From: Alphaproteobacteria bacterium
GTDB taxonomy: Bacteria > Pseudomonadota > Alphaproteobacteria > Micavibrionales > Micavibrionaceae
NCBI GenBank assembly: GCA_020443295.1
Contig: JAGRIJ010000016.1
Span: 1 to 57,092, forward strand
Reading direction: 5' to 3'
DNA length: 57,092 bases
Below are positions 25,072-34,172 of the stretch, in pieces. The notes beneath the pieces are model-generated. The model was not told where the DNA came from. It saw only the letters and a program-made list of their open reading frames with translations, and did not search any database. Within the stretch, counting starts at the first letter, position 1; each line of letters starts with the position of its first letter. The position numbers were made by a program, and so were the translations under genes.

Positions 25072-26022
25072 TTATTTTGTCATTTCCATGAAGAACGCCC
25101 AGATTTCATCCGTGGCGTTAATGGCGGTGGAGGGCGTTGCCCCTCCTTTTCTGCCAGGCCGTCCTCCGGGCCACGAATGAGTGCCGCCCGTGATAATAAA
25201 ATGCCGGACGTCCTTGCCCTTGGGGCAGTCGTAATCATAGACGGTAACATCTTTTTTATATTGAACTTTGTGGGGCTCGGGTTTGCACCCGTTGATTTTT
25301 GCCCAGTATTGGGACTGCCAGAGCGCGGGCTTCATGGGCGTACCATCCCAGGCGCTTTTAAACCGGCTGTTATTCGCACCGCCATCAAGTTTGATCTGGG
25401 TATCGTCGGTTCCGTTGATTATAAGGGCGGCTACCGGACCCTTCGCCCGGGGTTCGTCTCCGAACATCGTGCCGACCACAGGAGCAATCGCGGCAATTTT
25501 ATTCGAGAGATCAATGCCCGCGCGGTGGCTCATCATGGCTCCGTTCGACATGCCGGTGACAAAAACCTTGTGCGGATCGACCGGGTAATCTTTAACCAGC
25601 TGGTCGATCAGGGCGCTCAGGAAACCGGAATCGTCGGTATTATTCCGGATGGAGTAACCGCAACAGTGCCAGAAATTCCATGTCTTGAGAACGTTGGCAA
25701 AACGGCCGCTTCCGCTGGGGTAAGCAACGATAAAGCCTTCCTTGTCAGCCTTATCGGAAAACTGCGTCATTTTGACGCCGTTCGCGTCGTTACCTCCGCC
25801 GCCGTGTAACATAAGAACCAGCGGGACTTTTTTTCGTGAGGCTAAAACGCTCTCCGGGACATGCAGAATATAGACCCTCTTCACCCCGTCATAGGTAAGG
25901 GTTTTTTCTTCGGGATCACTCTTTCTCAACCACGCTTCCGCCGGAAACACAGCAATTACCAGCAGGAAAAGGCCTAGAAAAACGGTTAAAGCGGTAAGCT
26001 TTGGTAACATGTTAAATCCCAT
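25072..26022 (-). CDS. Secreted PHB-depolymerase/feruloyl-esterase-family esterase (LpqC-like)
   Basis: 316 residues; ATG 26022 or the fifth residue (ATG 26010) may be the start. Residues 8-30 are a signal peptide (ending in AEAW). An alpha/beta-hydrolase follows: MLHGGGGND oxyanion loop at 71-79, nucleophile S159 in GMSNG, Asp D206/D207 in NGTDD and His H282 in GGTHSWPGG. C120-C121 and later cysteines suggest a disulfide. Family members release ester-linked acids from polysaccharides or cleave short polyesters; the exact substrate is not evident. It lies 106 bases upstream of a truncated copy of itself in the same orientation. Confidence 0.9.
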   Translation of the reverse strand: MGFNMLPKLTALTVFLGLFLLVIAVFPAEAWLRKSDPEEKTLTYDGVKRVYILHVPESVLASRKKVPLVLMLHGGGGNDANGVKMTQFSDKADKEGFIVAYPSGSGRFANVLKTWNFWHCCGYSIRNNTDDSGFLSALIDQLVKDYPVDPHKVFVTGMSNGAMMSHRAGIDLSNKIAAIAPVVGTMFGDEPRAKGPVAALIINGTDDTQIKLDGGANNSRFKSAWDGTPMKPALWQSQYWAKINGCKPEPHKVQYKKDVTVYDYDCPKGKDVRHFIITGGTHSWPGGRPGRKGGATPSTAINATDEIWAFFMEMTK

Positions 26023-26098
26023 GATTGAGCCTCTATCTTAGATTCTAATAGAAGACGGGGAAAGCAGGCATCATGGGAATTGTAATTTTTTGTAAACT

Positions 26099-27010
26099 TT
26101 ACTCCGGGCCGCGCGTTTCCTCGATAAAGACATCCATTTGCTGTCCGGTATAAAGACCCCCGGTATCAGCAGGTAAGGCATACAGAATCTGCAAAACCCG
26201 CGTGTCTACGCGCTGCCCGGAAACGGCAAGGTTCTGCTTGGGCTCGACATAAGGTTCAACTCGGACAAAGGTCAGAGGATAGGTTTTATCTGTCACCCCG
26301 CGCAGCAATCCTTCCGCCTTTGCGGTTTTTGAAAGCCGTCCGGCATTTTCCTCGTCAATTTCAACCCGGACATGAAGGGTGGACAGATCGCCCATACGGA
26401 TCAGCGGTTGGGAAAGCACGCCCGCAGGGGCATATTCTCCCGGCCGGATATTGACATCCAGGATCGTTCCGGCAGACGGAGCGCGGATAACCATCCGTTC
26501 CTTGGTCGTCCGGGCCTGCTCAAGCTGGGCCTCGGCCTGTTTTACCTGTGATAGAGCAAACTCAGCGGCGAATTTTCCCCTGTTATACTCGTCCTTGGAA
26601 ACAGATTGTGGATTGCGCACATCCTGAATCAGCTTGAACTTGTCGGCAGCATCGGCCGCAGAGATTTTTGCGGACTCCAGAACGGTTTCATAAGTGGCGA
26701 TCTGTGCATCGATATCCCGCATATCCAGCGAGAACAGCGGATCGCCTTCATTCACCCTGTCTCCGGCCTTGACAGGAACGGCAGTAACAAGGCCCGGGAT
26801 TTCAGTCCCGATAGAAATCAGCTCTCCTTTGGGCTCGATCACTCCGATCCCCGCGATGGCGCGCTCGAAAGTTTTCTCCGGCGGAGTGACATCAGGAACT
26901 TTTGGAGGAACTTGAGCGCGGCTTAAAACAGTAAAAAGCGCAAAGCTAAGCGTTATAAGGCCGAGGAAAGGAAGTTTCCATCCGCGTGTGGCTCTCCATA
27001 ATTTGAACAT
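26099..27010 (-). CDS. ABC-exporter membrane fusion protein (DevB/HlyD-like)
   Basis: 303 residues. An N-terminal anchor (LPFLGLITLSFALFTVLS, about 13-30) is followed by the biotinyl-lipoyl-like motif GLVTAVPVKAGDRVNEGDPLFSLD, a helical hairpin (about 105-175, short for the family) and the second lipoyl half MVIRAPSAGTILDVNIRPGEYA. A beta-barrel domain follows. The adaptor spans the periplasm between the permease/ATPase pair of the two genes upstream and an outer-membrane channel not encoded beside it. Three bases separate it from the ATPase gene. Together the order adaptor-ATPase-permease, read from the far end, is that of DevBCA exporters in reverse. Confidence 0.88.
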   Translation of the reverse strand: MFKLWRATRGWKLPFLGLITLSFALFTVLSRAQVPPKVPDVTPPEKTFERAIAGIGVIEPKGELISIGTEIPGLVTAVPVKAGDRVNEGDPLFSLDMRDIDAQIATYETVLESAKISAADAADKFKLIQDVRNPQSVSKDEYNRGKFAAEFALSQVKQAEAQLEQARTTKERMVIRAPSAGTILDVNIRPGEYAPAGVLSQPLIRMGDLSTLHVRVEIDEENAGRLSKTAKAEGLLRGVTDKTYPLTFVRVEPYVEPKQNLAVSGQRVDTRVLQILYALPADTGGLYTGQQMDVFIEETRGPE

Positions 27011-27013
27011 GGT

Positions 27014-27724
27014 CTACTCCTTATGAACATAATCTTCAGGTTTGTGTTCGCCCGTAATCTGCCCGTCGCTCATCTCCAGAATCCGGTCCGCGAAATGATA
27101 AATACGGTTATCGTGCGTAACCACCAGAACGGCTCGTTTTTGGTCGTTGGCCGCCGTTCGGAGAATATCCATAACCGACTGGCCCGTCTTGGCATCCAGT
27201 GAAGCGGTGGGCTCGTCGCACACAATCAGCTTCGGCTCATGTACCAGCGCCCGCGCGATAGCCACCCGCTGCTGCTGCCCGCCGGAAAGCTGGCGCGGAA
27301 GTTTCTCCAGATGTTCGCCCATGCCGAGCGTTTCAAGTAACGCGGCCCCCTTTTTTCGCGCATCGCTGACCGGGATCCCGCCGGCGATCAGGGGCATGGC
27401 GGCGTTCTCCGCAGCCGTAAGGGCAGGTAAAAGGTTAAATTGCTGAAAGATGAAGCCGATATGCTCGCGCCGGAAAATCACCTTCTTCCGGTCGCTCAGC
27501 CGGGTTAGATCTTGCCCCATGACATCGACGCTCCCCCCGGTCGGCGTCAGAATGCCCGACATAATCGAAATCAGGGTCGTTTTTCCGCATCCAGAAGGCC
27601 CGACCAGCATGGTCAGCTCGCCCATCCGCACCGCGCAGGAAACGTCATGGATCACCCGGATAGACCGGCGGTCGCCGACCGGAAAATCCTTTACGATGTT
27701 CTGAAGGGTGACGGCATCGACCAT
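27014..27724 (-). CDS. ABC transporter ATP-binding protein (DevA/LolD-type)
   Basis: 236 residues. Walker [10 protein letters not shown] (near 41-49), Q-loop [17 protein letters not shown], signature [15 protein letters not shown], Walker [13 protein letters not shown] and the switch His in [11 protein letters not shown] are all present, so it should be an active ATPase. The short LolD/MacB-type architecture goes with FtsX-like permeases, and the permease gene is directly upstream, 6 bases away. ATP hydrolysis drives export through the permease-adaptor complex at the inner membrane. Confidence 0.94.
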   Translation of the reverse strand: MVDAVTLQNIVKDFPVGDRRSIRVIHDVSCAVRMGELTMLVGPSGCGKTTLISIMSGILTPTGGSVDVMGQDLTRLSDRKKVIFRREHIGFIFQQFNLLPALTAAENAAMPLIAGGIPVSDARKKGAALLETLGMGEHLEKLPRQLSGGQQQRVAIARALVHEPKLIVCDEPTASLDAKTGQSVMDILRTAANDQKRAVLVVTHDNRIYHFADRILEMSDGQITGEHKPEDYVHKE

Positions 27725-27730
27725 AACGCA

Positions 27731-28870
27731 CTACCCCCTGAACACGATGGCAGGGTCGAGTTTGAAGACCTTGCGCAGACTGAAAAGAATGGAGAAAAGG
27801 GTAATGATTGCAACCACGACGGCGGTGCCTGCCATAACCTGCCAGTGCAGGATAAAGCCTTTTGTTGCAGGCAGTTCGCTGGTCGCAAGGAAGAAGAGAG
27901 AAGTCAGGCCGATTCCCAGCGCATAACCGATACTGGCCACCAGCGTCGCCTGAATCAGCACAACGCGCAAAAGCTGACCGTTAGTAAAGCCGATGGCCTT
28001 CATCGCACCAAATTGTTTCAGGTTCTCGATCACGAAAATATAAAAGGTTTGCGCCGTAATCGCCGCTCCGATGATAATCCCCAGAACGATGGTAATTCCG
28101 AAATTGATGGGAATACCTGTTCGCTCAAGAATATAGCGAATGCTCCGCCACGCGAATTCCTCCTGCGTCAGCGCTTGCAGGTGCGTGTACTGCTCAATCC
28201 GCTTTTTAAGTTCCTGCAGGTCCTGTCCCGCCTCCGCCTTGACCAGAACAAACGGGAGCTTGTTGCGCGTCGGCGGCGTAATTTCAAGCGCGGTATCATA
28301 AGACACGTAAAGGATAGGAAAAGTAAAAAACGTCGGCAGAACATCGCATACCGATGTCAGCATCAGCCGGTGATCATTGAGTTCCAGAGGCCTTGGAACG
28401 GTCACAGGCTGTTTGGGCCAGGTAAAGAAATAGCCGTTCTGGTCCATCATCGCATTCTCGGGATAACGGAGAGACTTCTTGTCCCCGATCACCATCTTCG
28501 GGCAGATCCCCACCAGTGAAACATCATCAACGCCGATCAGTTGTACTTGTTGCGTCAGCCCGTCCGGCATCCGGATCGTCGACAGCCCCTTGTAAAAAGG
28601 AACGGCCCATTTCACGCCGGGGACGCCACGCACATTATAAAGCTCGACATCGCGCATCGGCTCGACTTCCTCGATGTAGCGTACGCGCTGATCCATCACC
28701 CAGATATCGGCTTCGGAAACGGCGTAAATCGCGCTGGCGGTCCGCGCCATTAATCCGATAAATATGGAGACCTGCTGAGACATCAAAAGCGTGGCGAACG
28801 TGACGCCGAAAACCAGGCCAAGATATTTGGCCGTGTCGCCCATCAGGATTTTCAGCGCGATTTTGTACAT
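27731..28870 (-). CDS. ABC exporter permease (DevC / FtsX-like)
   Basis: 379 residues. One membrane helix at the N-terminus (KYLGLVFGVTFATLLMSQQ, 15-33), a large periplasmic domain (about 40-250) and three C-terminal helices (INFGITIVLGIIIGAAITAQTFYIFV; VVLIQATLVASIGYALGIGLTSLFFL; VMAGTAVVVAIITLFSILFSL), the layout of MacB/FtsX-type permeases. AMKAIGFTNGQLLRVVLIQ is the coupling-helix motif. The gene heads a three-gene operon, with a TetR-type regulator divergently transcribed from the same intergenic region. Substrate unknown. Confidence 0.92.
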   Translation of the reverse strand: MYKIALKILMGDTAKYLGLVFGVTFATLLMSQQVSIFIGLMARTASAIYAVSEADIWVMDQRVRYIEEVEPMRDVELYNVRGVPGVKWAVPFYKGLSTIRMPDGLTQQVQLIGVDDVSLVGICPKMVIGDKKSLRYPENAMMDQNGYFFTWPKQPVTVPRPLELNDHRLMLTSVCDVLPTFFTFPILYVSYDTALEITPPTRNKLPFVLVKAEAGQDLQELKKRIEQYTHLQALTQEEFAWRSIRYILERTGIPINFGITIVLGIIIGAAITAQTFYIFVIENLKQFGAMKAIGFTNGQLLRVVLIQATLVASIGYALGIGLTSLFFLATSELPATKGFILHWQVMAGTAVVVAIITLFSILFSLRKVFKLDPAIVFRG

Positions 28871-28891
28871 CAGAAAACGCTCTTGTATTAT

Positions 28892-28907
28892 TGTACTCTA
28901 TGGTACA
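28892..28907. promoter_or_regulatory. Candidate TetR operator between exporter operon and regulator
   Basis: TGTACTCTATGGTACA is an inverted repeat with TGTAC/GTACA arms and a 6-base spacer. It lies in the 82-base divergent space, 22 bases from the permease start and 46 bases from the regulator start, where TetR-family repressors usually bind. Nearby GTAC half-sites (around 28865 and 28941) may add contacts. Confidence 0.5.
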
Positions 28908-28952
28908 CTATATACATAAAGAAGTTATTAAACGCAAGAGTACAGTAATATC

Positions 28953-29591
28953 GTGCCCTTACAGCGCAAAAGAAAATCAGCAGCCCCTGGCCGTCCGAAG
29001 GATGAGGCGAAGCGTGCGGCCATTTTAGGGGCAGCCGGAAAGCTCTTCATGCAAACCGGCATGGCGGGGACTACGATGGATGATATCGCGGCAGAGGCAG
29101 GCGTATCAAAACTCACGGTGTACAATCATTTCGGCAATAAGGAAGATCTCTTTGAAACCGTTATCCGGGTAAAATGCGAAGGTCACACCGGAGATCACAT
29201 TTTTGACTCCCTGACCGGGAAAGCCCCGAAAGACGAATTATTTGGCATCGGTATGGCTTTTATCAGCCTGATCTACAGCGAAGAAGCAATCGCTTTGCAC
29301 CGGGTTATCATAAGCGAAGGCCCGAAAAACCCGGAGATGGGAAGGCTATTTTACGCTGCGGGTCCGGAATCTTTATTCGGACGGTTCATCAAGTATCTTG
29401 AAAAAATCGAAAAAGGCGGCGTCTATAAATTTCCCGACAAGCGGGACGCAGCCGGCCGTTTCTTTTGTCTTTTTAAGGGCGAGTTGCACATGCGCGTTCT
29501 TCTGGGCATTCCGCCGAAGCCAACGGGAAGGGAATTGGAAAAGCTGGCCAGAGACAGCGTCGAATTTTTCCTGAACGCTTTCAGGGTTTAG
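28953..29591 (+). CDS. TetR/AcrR-family transcriptional regulator
   Basis: 212 residues from GTG 28953 (no strong ribosome site). A basic N-terminal arm (KRKSAAPGRPKDEAKR) precedes a TetR helix-turn-helix: AILGAAGKLFMQTGMAGTTMDDIAAEAGVSKLTVYNHFGNKEDLFETVI. The rest is the variable ligand-binding half with FLKYLEKIEKGG-like and FKGELHMRVLLG segments typical of AefR-like regulators. It is divergent from the ABC exporter and its 3' end overlaps the convergent RND operon by 11 bases, so it may repress one or both efflux systems. The palindrome at 28892-28907 is the likely operator. Confidence 0.92.
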   Translation: MPLQRKRKSAAPGRPKDEAKRAAILGAAGKLFMQTGMAGTTMDDIAAEAGVSKLTVYNHFGNKEDLFETVIRVKCEGHTGDHIFDSLTGKAPKDELFGIGMAFISLIYSEEAIALHRVIISEGPKNPEMGRLFYAAGPESLFGRFIKYLEKIEKGGVYKFPDKRDAAGRFFCLFKGELHMRVLLGIPPKPTGRELEKLARDSVEFFLNAFRV

Positions 29592-31029
29592 CGGGCGTCA
29601 TAGAAGTCTCGCTCCTCTGTTCGTCAAACGCCTCCCACCCTCCGCCAAGGGCCGTGAACAGGGCAATCAGCTTGACAATCGAACGCGTTTCGCTGGTCAC
29701 AAGGTCATCTTCGCTGGCCGTCAGTTCGCGCTCGGCATCCAGAACGGCCAGATAATCCTGTTCTCCGGCGTCAAACAGTTTTTGTGCCAGCTCGACCGAC
29801 TGACGGCGGCTTTGAACCCCTTCGCTGAGAAGCTTGCGGGTCTCCAGCTCCTGACCGTACTGCGTGAGCGCTGTTTCGACATCGGCTACGGCCTCAAGAA
29901 CGGCTTTGTGATAAGTCGCAAGGGCTGCTTCGCTCTCGGCTTCCTGCACCTTCACCTCGGCTCGGAGAGCTCCGCCCTTGAAAACAGGCCAGGAAACCAG
30001 AGATCCCAAAGACCAGACCCCGCTGCCCGAACTGAACAGGTCTCCAAAGACGCGGGCCTGCCGTCCCGCATCACCGGTCAGGAAAAATTTCGGAAACAGG
30101 TCGGAGAGTGCCGAGCCGATATCCGCCACTTCCGCTTCCAATTGCCGCTCGGCCCTTTGTATATCCGGGCGGCGGCGCAGAATATCCGAACGCAAACCCA
30201 CAGGGACAAGATCCGGCGGCGCGGGCAGGGGCTGGACCTGCTCCATCTCGTCCAGAACCGCTTCCGGCGGCTGACCCAGCAGAACCGAAAGGCTGAATAA
30301 AGTGGCATACAGATCGGCACGCAGGTTGGGCAGGCGGGAGCGGGTCAACTGGTATTCGCCCCGCGCGCGGGACAGATCGAACTCACTGGCTTCTCCAGCC
30401 TTATACCGGGCTTCGATAAGCTCAAAAGTCTTCTTAAGAAGCTTCGAGTTTTCATCGGTAATGGAAATTCGCTTTTGCAACCCTCTGGCCTCATAGTATA
30501 GCCGGGCGACTTCGGAAAGGCTGGCCAGCATGACGGCGCGGTAATCGGCCACAGCGCTTTCTTCCCGGGCTTTTGCGGCTTCAATGCTGCGCCTGTTGCC
30601 TCCAAAGAGGTCCAGCTCCCACGACGCATCGAACCCGGCGTCGTAAAAATTGCGAATGGCATTGCTGCCTGTGGATGATGTCGTCACTTTTCGGCTCGAT
30701 TGGGATCGTTCCGCCTGCGCGTCCGACCCGATCTGAGGCCACAAAGAAGCGCTTGCTTCATTCCGGGAAGCTCGTGCCCGTCGCAGGTTTGCCAACGCGA
30801 TTTCAACGTCCTTGTTACCCGTTGCGGTCGCATGAATATATTTTTCGAGTAAGGGATCTCCAAAAATAGTCCACCATTCTGTTTTGACCGATTCCTCGTT
30901 CACGGCCTCCGTGTGCGGAGAAAACCATGTGCTGGCGAAGTCGATTTTAGGGGCGACGTAATCCGGCCCGACGGCGCACCCCGTCAGCAAAAAGGAAAAC
31001 ATAAAAAAGGAAAAATGACGGCGTTTCAT
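29581..31029 (-). CDS. RND efflux outer-membrane lipoprotein (NodT/OprM family)
   Basis: 482 residues. A lipoprotein signal peptide ends in the lipobox LTGC (Cys about residue 18), followed by AVGPDYVAPKI, the standard start of NodT/OprM proteins. Two copies of the outer-membrane-efflux-protein repeat follow, with DASWELDLFGGNRRSIEAA in the first and RRPDIQRAERQLEAEVADIGSALSDLFP in the second. It forms the trimeric channel of the tripartite pump. ATG overlaps the pump gene stop (ATGA). It ends inside the last bases of the TetR gene on the other strand. Confidence 0.95.
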   Translation of the reverse strand: MKRRHFSFFMFSFLLTGCAVGPDYVAPKIDFASTWFSPHTEAVNEESVKTEWWTIFGDPLLEKYIHATATGNKDVEIALANLRRARASRNEASASLWPQIGSDAQAERSQSSRKVTTSSTGSNAIRNFYDAGFDASWELDLFGGNRRSIEAAKAREESAVADYRAVMLASLSEVARLYYEARGLQKRISITDENSKLLKKTFELIEARYKAGEASEFDLSRARGEYQLTRSRLPNLRADLYATLFSLSVLLGQPPEAVLDEMEQVQPLPAPPDLVPVGLRSDILRRRPDIQRAERQLEAEVADIGSALSDLFPKFFLTGDAGRQARVFGDLFSSGSGVWSLGSLVSWPVFKGGALRAEVKVQEAESEAALATYHKAVLEAVADVETALTQYGQELETRKLLSEGVQSRRQSVELAQKLFDAGEQDYLAVLDAERELTASEDDLVTSETRSIVKLIALFTALGGGWEAFDEQRSETSMTPAKP

Positions 31030-34000
31030 TCCGCAGCCTGCCCGTGTGGATGAATAGGTCGCTTTCCTTGTGCCAGAAGAGTGCTCTCCTTTTCAAGTTT
31101 TCGTTCGATGTCATGTGGAGATCCCGTGCCGCGGGCAAGAAGATCATAGGCGACAGGCACAATGTAAAGGGTAAATACGGTGGCTGCCGCCACACCGAAA
31201 AATATAACAACCCCGATGGCAAATCGCGTTTCTGCCCCCGCTCCGGACGAAAAGATAAGCGGGAGGGAGCCGGCCAGAGCCGTGATATTGGTCATGAGGA
31301 TCGGGCGCAGCCTGATCTGGGAGGCTTCAATAAGGGCATCCAGAAAATCTTTCCCCTGATCTCGCAACTGGTTGGCAAATTCCACGATCAGGATGCCGTT
31401 CTTGGCCGCCAGGCCGATCAGCATAATCAGGCCGATCTGCGTATAGACGTTCAGAGTGCCGCCAGTAAGGGCCACTCCGGCCAAAGCGCCTGCGATAGCC
31501 AGAGGAACAGTCAGGATGATGACGAGCGGATGAATAAAACTTTCAAACTGCGCGGCCAGAACTAGAAAAACGACAAAAAACCCGAGGGCGAAAATAAAGA
31601 ACAGGGAGCCGCCGCTGGTCTGGTAATCAAGGGATTGCCCCTTGTAATCGATGATGGTGCTTTCCGGCAGATATTGATGAACCAGGTCGCGCAGGAACGA
31701 TAGGGCTTCTCCAAGCGAATAACCGTCGGCAAGTCCGGCTTCAATCGTAATGGCGCGCACACGGTTATAACGGTTGAGCGTTCCGGAATCGGCATATTCC
31801 TGAATGGTCACAAGATTGGCCAGTGGAATGAGCTTTCCTGTGGTATCCGAACGTACATAGATATTCTCCATGTTCGTGGGCGTGCGCTGAGTCTCGCGTT
31901 CGCCTTCCAGGATGACATCATATTCTTCCCCGCCTTCGATATAGGTGGTCACGCGCCGGGAGCCCAGCATGGTTTCAAGGGTTCTCCCGATTGTCTGGAC
32001 GCTGACACCAAGATCGCCGGCACGGTCCTTATTGATCGCGACACGCAGTTGCGGCTTGGTTTCTTTATAATCGCTGTCGATATCGGTAAGGCCGGGGTTG
32101 TTTTCATTAATTTTGTCCAGAAGGATATCGCGCCACTGTGCCAGTTGTTCATAAGTCCCTCCGCCCAGAACGAACTGAACAGGCTTGCTGGACCCGCCCC
32201 CGAACCCCTGCCTCATGACGGCCGAGGCACGCACTCCCGGCAGGTCGGAAAGTTTTGCGGAAATTTCTTTCATAATCTCGAAACCCGATCTCCGTTGGTT
32301 CCAGTCCACCAGGGAAACGATAACGATCCCGTCATTAAAGCTCGATGCATTTCCAAGGGAGCGCGGAGCTCTGAGAAGAATCCGCCGGATCTCTTTCTTG
32401 TCGATATAAGGCAGAAGTCGCCGCTCGATTTCCTCGATATATTCTTTTGTGAACTGGTATGAGGCTCCCTCCGGTCCCGTAATCATGATCGTAAAGGTGC
32501 CCCGGTCCTCCTTGGGAGTGTATTCGGAAGGCAGTGTTTTGAATAAATAAACTGAGAGCGCAAACAGGGAAGCGAAGATGAAAAGGACAAGCGCTCTTTG
32601 ATTCAGCGCTGTCCGAAGCGTTCGTGTATACGCCATCCTGAAGGAATCAAAGAGTTCATCCACTTTTCCGCTTAATTGAGAGCGGTCTGATTTCTTGAGA
32701 ATTTTCGAGGCCAGCATCGGGCAAAGCGTAACGGCCACGAAAGTCGAAAAAGCAATGGCGGCAGACATGGTAACGGCAAATTCCGTAAACAGCCGCCCGA
32801 TATCGCCCTCGAGAAAAGTAATCGGCAGGAACACGGCCACAAGAACGACGCTGGTTGCAATCACCGCAAAACCGACTTGCCGCGTTCCGTAGAAGGCTGC
32901 CGAAAGAGGGGACTCACCCTCTTCGATCCGTCTGTATACATTTTCAAGTACGACGATGGCATCGTCGACGACCAGCCCGATAGCCAGAACAAGGGCAAGC
33001 AAAGTCAGAAGATTGATGGAATAACCCAGCGCAAATAAAACAATAAACGTTGCAATCAAGGAAACCGGAACGGTAACCGCAGGAACAAGGGTCGCGCGCA
33101 GGCTTCCAAGGAAAAGATAGATAACGCCGATAACCAGAATAACGGCAATAAAAAGGGTCTTGTAAACTTCATGAATGGCATAGCTGATAAAAACCGAAGT
33201 GTCATATCCGACAATAATCTTCATTCCCGGCTGCAGGTCCGGTTCGATTTGATTGGCCAGCTTGATAGCGGCCTGAGCCACTGCGATCGTATTGGCTTTG
33301 GATTGTTTGATAATGCCGATTCCGATCATCGGGGTGCCGTTGCCGTGAAACATGGTGCGGTTTTCAACGGCTTCCTTCTCGATGCGGGCGATATCGCCCA
33401 GCCGAACCAGATAATGATCGGATTGCGCGATCACCAGTTTTCTGAAATCTTCGGGCGTCTGATAGGCGCGCCGGATCCGGGCGGTAAATTGCATCTCCTC
33501 GGACTCGATGCTGCCCGCGGGAAGTTCCACGTTTTCCGAACGCAGCGCGTTTTCGACATCGGCAACGGTAAGGCCGCGGGCGGCCATTTTATTCCGGTCG
33601 AGCCAGACACGCATGGAATATTCCAGACCGCCCCCAATACGCACGCGTGCAACGCCGGGCAGAACCGAGAATCGGTCCTGAAGGTACCGCTTCGCATAAT
33701 CGGTCAGTTCCAGCGTATTCATGCGGTCGCTCATCAGGTTCAGCCACAGAATGACATCGTCGCTGGAATCGGCTTTCTGGATTTCCGGCGGATCGGCTTC
33801 TTCAGGCAGGTTATCGACGACACCCGACACCCGGTCACGGATATCATTCGCAGCCGCTTCAATATCGCGCCCGATATCGAATTCGACCGAAATACGTGAA
33901 CGTCCGTCTGAAGAGGAAGACGAAATATATTCTATGCCCTCCACGCCGGAAATGCTGTCTTCCAAAACCTGCGTAATGCGCGTTTCCACGATATTGGCCG

Positions 34001-34163
34001 ATGCGCCGGGGTAGCTGGTGTCAATGGAAACGACCGGCGGATCGATATCCGGATATTCGCGCAGCGGGAGGCGCAAAAAAGCCACGATCCCGAACGCAAT
34101 CAGAAGCAGGGACATAACCGATGCGAAAACAGGACGTTTAACGGAAAGATCCGAGAGCAGCAT
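31026..34163 (-). CDS. RND multidrug efflux transporter, HAE1 family
   Basis: 1045 residues, full length. Twelve membrane helices in the usual 1+5 / 1+5 pattern with two large periplasmic loops. The start MLLSDLSVKRPVFASVMSLLLIAFG is characteristic. The proton-relay aspartates D400 and D401 lie in GLVVDDAIVVLENVYRR; the matching Lys is in the second half near LIMLIGLAAKNGILIVEFANQL. It exports hydrophobic compounds using the proton gradient. The genes run adaptor, pump, channel with gaps of 9 and -4 bases, one operon. The divergent region ahead of the adaptor gene contains Fur-box-like sites. Confidence 0.96.
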   Translation of the reverse strand: MLLSDLSVKRPVFASVMSLLLIAFGIVAFLRLPLREYPDIDPPVVSIDTSYPGASANIVETRITQVLEDSISGVEGIEYISSSSSDGRSRISVEFDIGRDIEAAANDIRDRVSGVVDNLPEEADPPEIQKADSSDDVILWLNLMSDRMNTLELTDYAKRYLQDRFSVLPGVARVRIGGGLEYSMRVWLDRNKMAARGLTVADVENALRSENVELPAGSIESEEMQFTARIRRAYQTPEDFRKLVIAQSDHYLVRLGDIARIEKEAVENRTMFHGNGTPMIGIGIIKQSKANTIAVAQAAIKLANQIEPDLQPGMKIIVGYDTSVFISYAIHEVYKTLFIAVILVIGVIYLFLGSLRATLVPAVTVPVSLIATFIVLFALGYSINLLTLLALVLAIGLVVDDAIVVLENVYRRIEEGESPLSAAFYGTRQVGFAVIATSVVLVAVFLPITFLEGDIGRLFTEFAVTMSAAIAFSTFVAVTLCPMLASKILKKSDRSQLSGKVDELFDSFRMAYTRTLRTALNQRALVLFIFASLFALSVYLFKTLPSEYTPKEDRGTFTIMITGPEGASYQFTKEYIEEIERRLLPYIDKKEIRRILLRAPRSLGNASSFNDGIVIVSLVDWNQRRSGFEIMKEISAKLSDLPGVRASAVMRQGFGGGSSKPVQFVLGGGTYEQLAQWRDILLDKINENNPGLTDIDSDYKETKPQLRVAINKDRAGDLGVSVQTIGRTLETMLGSRRVTTYIEGGEEYDVILEGERETQRTPTNMENIYVRSDTTGKLIPLANLVTIQEYADSGTLNRYNRVRAITIEAGLADGYSLGEALSFLRDLVHQYLPESTIIDYKGQSLDYQTSGGSLFFIFALGFFVVFLVLAAQFESFIHPLVIILTVPLAIAGALAGVALTGGTLNVYTQIGLIMLIGLAAKNGILIVEFANQLRDQGKDFLDALIEASQIRLRPILMTNITALAGSLPLIFSSGAGAETRFAIGVVIFFGVAAATVFTLYIVPVAYDLLARGTGSPHDIERKLEKESTLLAQGKRPIHPHGQAAE

Positions 34164-34172
34164 GTATCCGGC

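Noticed and set aside
27512..28519. A 335-codon plus-strand frame.
   Set aside because: Antisense to the exporter ATPase and permease genes, whose motifs are intact; the product has no recognisable features.
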